Of a stretch of DNA of 64,000 nucleotides, positions 56,376 through 64,000 are shown piece by piece; within the stretch, counting starts at the first letter, position 1; each line of letters starts with the position of its first letter. The notes under the pieces are model-generated. The model worked only from the letters and a program-made list of their open reading frames with translations. It was not told where the DNA came from and searched no databases. A program made the position numbers and the translations under genes. The DNA is from Plasmopara viticola (taxonomy: Eukaryota > Oomycota > Peronosporomycetes > Peronosporales > Peronosporaceae): NCBI GenBank assembly GCA_001695595.3, contig MBPM02000042.1, positions 496,001 to 560,000 of the forward strand, given 5' to 3'.

Positions 56376-57335
56376 ATGGACTCACGCGGCGAGATGAAGG
56401 CGCTCGACGCGCAGATTGAGCGTCTTCGTCGTGCTGAGAATCTAACAGAGACGGAGATTTATGAGCTGTGCCAGAAAGCGAAGGAGATTTTGGCCGGCGA
56501 GTCCAATGTACAGCCAGTTCGGTGCCCCGTGACGGTCTGCGGTGACATTCATGGCCAATTCTACGACCTATTAGAGCTGTTTCGAATAGGCGGTGTGTGC
56601 CCAGACACTAATTACTTGTTTATGGGTGACTACGTGGACCGTGGCTACTACTCGCTCGAGAGTGTCGCCCTTTTGGTAGCACTTAAAGTGCGACACCGTG
56701 AGCGTATCACGATCCTACGCGGTAACCACGAGAGTCGTCAGATCACGCAGGTCTATGGCTTTTACGATGAATGTTTGCGTAAGTACGGCAATGCCAACGT
56801 GTGGAAGTACTTTACCGACCTGTTTGACCACCTGCCAATGACGGCGCTCATCGAGAACCGCGTCTTCTGTATGCACGGCGGCTTATCGCCCTCGATTGAC
56901 ACATTAGATCATGCACGTGCGCTTGACCGTGTCCAGGAAGTGCCTCACGAGGGTCCCATGTGTGACTTAGTGTGGTCTGACCCCGACGATCGCTGTGGAT
57001 GGGGCATCTCGCCCCGTGGCGCTGGCTACACGTTTGGTCAGGACATTACGGAGCAGTTTAAGCGCAGTAATGGCCTGACATTTATTGCGCGCGCCCACCA
57101 GCTGGTTATGGAAGGATATCAGTGGACTCACAATCGCGGCGTCGTCACGATCTTTAGTGCTCCCAATTACTGCTACCGTTGCGGAAACCAAGCAGCGCTC
57201 ATGGAGATTGATGAAGTCATGGCAGAACGTAGTGGAGACAAAGTTTATGAGACGTGCAAGTTTATCCAGTTCGATCCTGCTCCGCGTGACAGCAATTTTA
57301 ATGAGAAGAAGCGCACGCCGGATTATTTCTTGTAG
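56376..57335 (+). CDS. PP2A-C: Serine/threonine protein phosphatase 2A catalytic subunit
   Basis: A single exon of 319 residues from the ATG at 56376. The frame is open upstream only because of chance read-through. The metallophosphatase signature is complete: GDIHGQF (about 56-62), [10 protein letters not shown] (about 84), RGNHESRQ (about 115), FCMHGGLSP (about 165) and [12 protein letters not shown] (about 265). The PP2A-specific [12 protein letters not shown] and the C-terminal TPDYFL are present, which separates it from PP4 and PP6; the terminal Tyr and Leu are the sites of phosphorylation and methylation in the family. It is about ten residues longer than animal PP2A-C because of an insertion ([15 protein letters not shown]) before FIQFDPAP. 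It acts with A and B subunits in cytosol and nucleus. It is convergent with BBS8. Confidence 0.96.
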   Translation: MDSRGEMKALDAQIERLRRAENLTETEIYELCQKAKEILAGESNVQPVRCPVTVCGDIHGQFYDLLELFRIGGVCPDTNYLFMGDYVDRGYYSLESVALLVALKVRHRERITILRGNHESRQITQVYGFYDECLRKYGNANVWKYFTDLFDHLPMTALIENRVFCMHGGLSPSIDTLDHARALDRVQEVPHEGPMCDLVWSDPDDRCGWGISPRGAGYTFGQDITEQFKRSNGLTFIARAHQLVMEGYQWTHNRGVVTIFSAPNYCYRCGNQAALMEIDEVMAERSGDKVYETCKFIQFDPAPRDSNFNEKKRTPDYFL

Positions 57336-57666
57336 GTAGAAAATAAGAGCGTAGCGTAGTCTGGACAGGTGTGAAGTTAGATGGAGCGACACAACGAGTA
57401 GTGCCCCACTACGACAGAAGAGCGGCGATTGACAAAGTTATTCGAAACGCTATTGTGAAAGAATACGAGAATAAGAGTGGGGATTGAGGCGTCTGTGGGG
57501 GAGCGAGATACGAGCGAACTAGGATATCGAACTGGCGTCGTTTCTCGGCCTCTCGTAACCCTGCGGTTTTTCTTAGGCCTCTTTGCTGACGAGGTGAAGC
57601 TAGATAAAATTCTTCATACACGCAAGATTTGACTGGTTGTTAGCTACGTTGTCATTCACTGAATCT
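57336..57666. other. Spacer between convergent PP2A and BBS8 genes
   Basis: 331 bases carrying the two 3' UTRs. Nothing else seen. Confidence 0.4.
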
Positions 57667-59256
57667 CTAAAGCATGGTGAGAAACTGCTGGAGCTGTTTC
57701 TTGAGCTCCAACGAATCGCTATGCGCTGGATTAGTCGTAAGTGCACGATTGACCTTGGTGAACGAATCGTGAAAGTCGCCACCCTTGTAAGCGAGTAAAG
57801 CTGTGCGAAGCAACACCAAATAAGAAGGTTGCCCGATAAGTTATAGCTTCTACGCATAACGTACCGCGATTGTAGCTTGGCTCAAAGATAAAGTCTGCAA
57901 GAGACTCGGACAATTGAAAATTGGCACGCGCCTGGTCCGTATTGCCCTTGCGCAGTTCAAGCACGCCAAGGTTGTTGTACGACTCGGCGTGATTGCTGTC
58001 TACGGAAACAGCAATCTTGAATGCCTGGTACGCTAGTCCGAGGTCTCCAATGCCGATAGCAACCTGGCCAATGTTGTACCAGACGTCAGCCATGCAATCG
58101 TCCGATGCCAGCAAAAGTGCTCGGTCAAAGCACGAGAAAGTCATGTCATATTGTGACGCGTAGAAACAGCAGAGACCAATGTTACACCAGAGCTCTGTCG
58201 AATTCACACCCATCTGCAGCAAACGCCGGTAGTAGCGCAGCGCAACTTCTGGATGATCAGTATAAAAGTAATTGGATGCTAAGCATGCGATGGCCTCGAT
58301 ATTCGAGGCGTCTAGTTGCAGTACTTCTTTATAGACGTTCACGCTCTTTTCGACGTCGTTAAGCATGTCGTGAACGCGCGCAATACTAACAAGAAGTTGC
58401 GTATCTCCCAAAAATTTGGCCTTCCCCTTCTCATACCTATCAAGCGCTGTGTTGGGCTGATCAAGTCGCAGGTACACTTTACCAATTTCGAGAAATGTGA
58501 TGATCATGTCTTGATTGCGTAACGATGACTCAAACTGCTTTTCTGCGTCACGAAATAGACCGAGCTGGTAGTAACATTTACCCAGTCTTGCTTTCCACCA
58601 CCAGTCCTTGTAATCGGTAGCTACCGTCGCCTCTGCAGCCAATTCAAGAGCCTTACGTGGATTATGTTCGCAATATAGCAGATAGTCCACGAGTGCTTTG
58701 CAATAGCAGGCCTCTTCGCGTACCGCTTAAAATCGAGGCGGTTTACGTCAATAAAGACCCCCGAGTCGGATGCTTGCATCGACGCCGTGCCAAGTCGCAC
58801 TTGTCTCCCTAACGTCGTTGCAGGACGTGAAGTTCCAGGAAGATTGCCTTGCAGCGCTCGATCAACCGATAAGTTACCCGTTCCCGGTCTTGAGCTCGTT
58901 CCAGGCCTCGCATATCCGCTCAGTGGGCGTCCTGTCGACGTCATGGGGCGCAGACTCGGGTCGCCGGTACCCGCCCGCGAGTTCGGACGATTAAGAGACG
59001 TGCCAGGACGTGGCATGGATGCCATGACATTATCGTCCATGAGTAAATCCGCAGCGCCATCCTCCTCGAGTTCCGAATCGTCAATATAATTTTGCATTGT
59101 CATAGCCTTCGTCTTGGTCACCCAAGCCGCCTGGTCGTACGGATTTTGAGCCAGAAGGTCCGTGCATATGTCGATACAGTCAGCAAACCTCCGCTGGCGA
59201 GAGCGCATTAGTGCCATATAGAATGGATCTACCTGGTCTAACGCATCGAAGTCCAT
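57667..59256 (-). CDS. BBS8: BBS8/TTC8, BBSome subunit, with a one-base frameshift
   Basis: The exon 59256-57865 joins exon 57800-57667 over a 64-nt GTACGT...CAG intron. The splice restores the family C-terminus, which ends FLTML (human ends HFAML). The N-terminus follows TTC8: ADCIDICTDLLAQNPYDQAAW, MPRPGTSLNRPNS, RPMTSTGRPLSGYARPGTSS, VRLGTASMQ. TPR repeats then run to the end (WWWKARLGKCYYQLGLFRDA, IEAIACLASNYFYTDHPEVA, ADVWYNIGQVAIGIGD, NNLGVLELRKGN). One base is missing in the AAA run at about 58698-58700: the frame changes between AKRPAIAK and ALVDYLLY, where the family is continuous. With that base the protein would be about 508 residues, close to animal BBS8. The BBSome carries membrane cargo into cilia and flagella. 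The shift is either a sequencing or assembly error or a recent loss of function. Confidence 0.9.
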
Positions 59257-59979
59257 AGTTGCAATGATTAAAGTATCATTCCTATGCGTCGTTTCGAACC
59301 ACGTCTCAACATAAGGTTTAGGAGGAATGTGGGTCACTTATACAAAATTGTACTACTATCGCTACTACAGTGCCAAAGTTGTATAAATATCTGTCTAAAA
59401 ATTCTACAAGCGCATCGTTTAATCCAATTGCATTATTAGATAGAACAAGGCTTTTATTAGTTATCTTGGTACCAGCGCGATACACATGTGTTGTCTCGAG
59501 TACGGCTATCTTTTAAATTTGCTTATTCAGAATTATGTACACTTTTTTGGCCAAACTGATCTATGGCAGGTTATCGCCACTTTTTATAAGGTGGCGATTT
59601 CGTTAAGGCTGAGGCTGTTTAAGATTGTTTCAACGTGAAATAAGGTGAATGAGTATTCTAATAGATTTCATTTGTAAGAAGTCAGTACCATAAGACACAA
59701 CGGGCGATCTTGCAACATATCTTACAATAGCTATGACGAAGACACACCCAAACCCTTGCAAAAAGATATGCGATCTTCCAACGATAGACTATCCTCTATT
59801 GCGTGATTTGAGGAACGGCGGATTGCAGTCTAAAAAAGATGTTTCAGTACAATATTTTACTATATTTAATTTTACTACAGTCTGCATATACATTCTATAA
59901 TATTCCAGTGGCTTTAAAATAGCGCAGGATGCAAACCGGTATAATTTAGATGTAACGGCCCATTACTTCCAAGACTGGA
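59257..59979. other. Upstream region of BBS8
   Basis: No gene seen. The part next to 59256 should hold the BBS8 promoter. The remainder is AT-rich. Confidence 0.35.
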
Positions 59980-60033
59980 CGTCTAAGCTTACAGAATGGT
60001 TGGTAATTACTCACCAATCTGTAAGCTTAGACG
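59980..60033. repeat. Hairpin with 21-bp arms
   Basis: Bases 59980-60000 (CGTCTAAGCTTACAGAATGG...) and 60013-60033 are reverse complements with one mismatch in 21, around a 12-base loop. It sits exactly at the end of the right arm of the large inverted repeat. The matching part of the left arm (about 55345-55400) has only one half of the hairpin, so this may be a terminal structure of the element. Confidence 0.9.
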
Positions 60034-62600
60034 AAAGGTCAATGCAAGTCGGCTCGCCAATTTCCGATGATCAGTTTGATAAAGAATTAAGCTGCTTCAA
60101 CTTCCACAGTTTACACTGCACCAAAGTCTGCCTTTGCACCTAAGGTCGCAAGACAGCACCAGACACAAAGGTTGTGCCTGTAGAGGCTGTGCCCTATGTA
60201 GAAGATACACCTGTCACAATGGCTGGGTCTAGGCTGCACCTGCATTGAGAGCGGCTTTAAAGGCTAAGTTTGAAGCATGGGCGGCGGCGAGCCATATTAA
60301 GTTTGCTCGCCAGGTAGCCGTTAAGAGAAGGGCGGATCTGTAAAAGCCTCTCAGATTCACTGCAGTGGAAAACTCACACTCTTCCTCGCCCGGTGAGTTA
60401 CAAAATTGAGCGATAAGAGTGAAAAAGAGCGCCACGTGCACTCCGAAAAAGAATGCTTGTCTCATTGCCCACTAGGGTTATGAAGAAGCCTCAGGTCAAT
60501 GACAACGACGTCAAAATTATCGTATCGACCAAACGTACGCCCAAAAAGGGACCCTATCCTCAATCTAAAAACAGCTTTACTTAAAAGGACGAACTTCCAA
60601 AAGAAAACAACGTCCTGAGATTTCCTTGTTAGTAAGGCTACTAAGAATGAGGACCAAGAGGCTAAATACAACAGATACCAGTACATTTTTTCGGGTACAT
60701 CAGGTAATCGATTCCAATAAAGCATTGGGAGAGAGATTATGTGACATACCATAGCTTTGTATCGATGCTAGTCGCTCTTCCGTAAAAGGACTGCTCGCTT
60801 TCTGAATCCGACGAGGAGAGGTATTACCTTTAAAAGTGACTTCTTCGGACTGTGCAGGCTACACTGCAGAACATTCATTTCTTGCGACCCAAAGGATTTC
60901 TAACACCACTCTCGCGTAACTTCTATTGTAAACCTTGATCGTAGAAAGCAGCTTCTCAGCACAGCATTACGGCGGCGATAAGCTTGCTCTGACACTAAAT
61001 TAAGCCGTTTATTAATAGTTTAACTTGGCGTTGTAAGAAACCTAAGATCAACGGTGGCTTGAATGATACATTCCCCACCGCAGCTCCATTACGGAGCGTA
61101 TTCTCGGATTGGATATACCTTCGAGTTATTGCAACCGATAATCCATTTGTCTTCGAGAAAATACATTGCATTTGTAAGCTCCTAAAACAAGCCGGTAGGT
61201 CGGATGCAGCCCATCCATGATGTCATAATGCGCTGAGAACTAAATTATGAGTACGAATATTACTACCATAGTCTAGCGCGTGGCGTATGATCCGCAAATT
61301 TTATACATAGCACTTGTTGCTCCTGATTTCAGATCGCAACAGATAAGACCAAATCATAGGAGACAGCCCTGACTTCGATCGTGTTCTTTATTTGTGAGGA
61401 GCAGCTACTTTGTTTACGCGCTAGAGATTCTCGATGTCATCCCTGGCTATCAGGTCATGGCATCTTTGGTGCAACCTCGGAGTTCGGAGGCCTTTTCAGA
61501 GGAAATGAAATGCTTTGAATATGGAATCAAATTATAATAGCAGGCTCACATACCTGAAGACTTCACACTCTTTTGTACCAATGGGCTATTGCATTTTATA
61601 ATCTCTACATAAGAATTCATCTGACCTCGCGAAAAGAAAAGAAGATAATTTGCAGGTAATGGAATGTGATTTCCTTGGTCAAGGATCTAGATAGAAAGTT
61701 CGAAGAAACATGGGAGATGGAATTCGCTTTCATTCATTAAAATTTTCTAACATTGAATTCTGATTGTCTAACGCTAGCAAAGCTAAACTCATTGCTTACA
61801 AATAAAGTGATGCATCGTTTTATTGAATTTTTGGTAAGAAAATCATGGATTTAGGTACACTGTCAACATTTCCAAGGCAACGTCAAAGCACCTAGGATTT
61901 TACGTGGGACATTTTTGAAAATATTCTGATCGCTACGACTCCAAGTTAAATGTGAGCTCTAAGGTGTCTTTAGCATCTCGTTTAGCGCTGTCCCTACGCT
62001 TGACTTATTAATTAAGCAAGAATAAGTAGTCATACTGCGGTAATTAGTGCCCATAGCTTTCATCGTATTGGTCGTAAGCCTAAGGGGCCGCGTACTCATA
62101 AAATTGTGCACTTTAAGTGGGCGGCCAAGCCTAAAGGTCACCGTGGAGAAAAGCAATTTTTCGCCTTAGCCCGACAACCTAGCACTAAAACGCGCAGCGG
62201 TTATGTTGACTATGTACCGCAGATGTCGCCTCAAAGCTATACGTATCAAACAAGCAAAAAATTGAGTGTCAAGTGGCCATCAAATAAAACGACTTTGGAT
62301 TCTACGAAAGTAGCGAGCCATGCCTAGCAGCAATCATAAAAGACTTTGTTAAATGTGAGAGAAAGTAAAAAAGCGAAATCAAGCTTCTTGTTTCGCAGCT
62401 CCTTGGAACCCAAGCGATTTTTCTTCAACATTTGCTGGATATCACGAGAAAGCCGTGTTCTGGCGGGAAACTTGTTAAGCGTCACAGTATAGCTTTTGGT
62501 ACAATGAAAAGTATTCCGGATTTTAATTATACGCATTACAATGAAATTGCGCTTAATTTTTTTTAATTTAATGAGTGCCAGAGAACCTCCTATAATTATG
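59990..62600 (-). repeat. Right arm of the 2.65-kb diverged inverted repeat
   Basis: The inverted partner of 52750-55400; correspondence points are listed under that entry. On the plus strand it carries decayed frames, the longest being 62106-62327 (HFKWAAKPKGHRGEKQFFAL), which has a frameshifted counterpart in the left arm near 53320-53270 (MAAKARSHREEKRLFAEARR). Shared reading-frame traces suggest an ancestral protein read on the plus strand here and on the minus strand in the left arm. The family was not recognised. Confidence 0.85.
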
Positions 62601-64000
62601 TGAAGCTAAGGCGACGAAGTGCACCGTCATGACAATATAGATGTGTCTTACCATTATGGTGAAAATGATTAATAAACTGATGATACTGATTAATGGTATG
62701 ATAGAAGCAGTAACAGCGCTGTCTTATCAACAGAAAGCTAAAGACAATAACACTACTTTTGTGGCAGAGCTAATAGATTGCATCCTTTTGTACAGCAAGC
62801 GTCAACAAATCGATAGTAGAAATACTAAATTGAAAGATTCATAATATTTGCGCGCGTCGACAAATCGATAGTGTGAGAAAACACAAATAGTTGAGTTAGA
62901 TATTTGCGTGCGCCACTTTCAATTTATGCGTGATAGTAAAGCTGGATTACAATAAAGTCTTGTCATAATTTTATCGATATTGATAATGCAATCACAGTAG
63001 ACTTTACGACATCAAGTTGATAATGATGGCACTGGGTAAGGAAAAGCTAAAAAGTTCGGAAGAGATGCATATTATTAGGAATTGGTATTGATTATGAGCC
63101 GGGCTAAGAAACCCCAAGCTGCGTACACGCTTTTCGACAACGACTGTGCTATCTTCGCAGATGGGCATAGGGCAGATCATACCTAACAAGAGTAAGAAAC
63201 GAAAGAATGAGTAATGTGAAACTGCTGACAAGTGATACTTTGACATCTCTACAATACTTGGTGTATTGTGCGTGGCAAATGCCGCACGTTTACTTGGATA
63301 TTATGAAAGTGTAGATACAATAATAAATTTGGTTAAGCACAACGTACAACGCGATACCACAATCGGGAAATATGGAAAGCAATAAATTGGACTTTGATGC
63401 GTCGCAAATGCGGATCATGCTGGTTTTCTTAAGAATAATCAAGCATTACAGCTGAATAGAGCATGAAGCAGAACACCGTAGATGTACCGAAAGCTGCTTA
63501 CGAGTGCAACAAAGAGAACGAAAACATACGTAGAAAGTCAAGCATTTCGGCAAATAAGCATTTCAAATTTGATGTTCACATTGCGACAAACAATGTGCGA
63601 ATAATGAAGTGGATAAAACAACTAGTATCGTCCCGTGGCATTTGGAGTCGAAGTTCGGGCCAAGTTTGCACTTTATTCTACAAGACTTGCTTGATGTAGA
63701 AGACTCGAGGACTTCCTGGTCACTTGCAAATAGATCTGATAAAAAACCAATGAAACGCGTGTATACTGAAATATGCCGTTAGCATTTCATTGTAGTGGAA
63801 GTGCGAGATTCCTGTGAAAAGTCGCTTCCGTCGCTCAGGTGGTTTGACCTTCATTCGTACAACTGTCGCAAAGACAGCATCTTGAAAAGTCAATTGTCGA
63901 CTGAAGCTTGGGCGGAAAGCGAGGCGCAGTCAGCGAAGAAGGAGCATTTGTTATTTACAGCAATTTGCTGATTGAGAAGCTCTAGTGGAATCTTTTTTAT
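62601..64000. other. Window end without a supported gene
   Basis: AT-rich DNA. Short frames at 62641-62844 and 63463-63699 (+) and 63004-63246 (-) have no recognisable domain or splice partner. Confidence 0.35.

Overview
The window reads as nuclear DNA of an oomycete, most likely a Peronosporales species (Phytophthora or downy-mildew group). This is an inference from three things: short GT-AG introns (59-74 nt) inside otherwise intron-poor genes; a gene set typical of a flagellate, non-fungal protist (BBS8, a BLOC-2 subunit, coronin-7, a plant-type ERD2-like receptor, an ankyrin-FYVE protein); and decayed gypsy, LINE, hAT and Mutator-type elements between small islands of housekeeping genes. 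I cannot name the species.

Layout. 0-11.8 kb: the 3' end of an unrecognised gene, an HPS3-like gene (-), a C2-like gene (+), an ankyrin-FYVE gene (+) and a five-exon ERD2-like receptor gene (-). 11.8-20.1 kb: AT-rich, gene-poor DNA with one perfect 19-bp hairpin and one weak secreted-protein ORF. 20.1-32.0 kb: a compact four-gene block, PPR protein (-) and coronin-7 (+) diverging from 69 bp, then a KNL1/Spc7 kinetochore scaffold (-) and a Dbp3-like helicase (+) diverging from 140 bp. 32.1-51.6 kb: a repeat-dominated tract holding a dead gypsy element (-), two copies of a gene with a PD-(D/E)XK/Uma2-like domain (one open, one broken), an open hAT transposase (-), a Mutator-like transposase remnant (-), a decayed LINE (+) and a tRNA-like SINE remnant. 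51.6-51.9 kb: a fragment closely resembling mitochondrial atp9 (a NUMT). 52.75-62.6 kb: a PP2A catalytic subunit gene (+) and a BBS8/TTC8 gene (-) lie between two diverged copies of one repeat, each about 2.65 kb, in opposite orientation. 62.6-64 kb: no supported gene.

The genes do not form a pathway. Several concern membrane traffic and the cytoskeleton (HPS3, FYVE, ERD2-like, coronin-7, BBS8); the others serve mitochondrial RNA, kinetochores, ribosome biogenesis and phosphatase signalling. Most notable are the single-base frameshift in the otherwise well conserved BBS8 gene, the large inverted repeat around PP2A-BBS8, the duplicated nuclease-like gene abutting the gypsy gag, and the NUMT. 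Exon joins were made by eye from splice consensus and family conservation and are not confirmed by transcripts.
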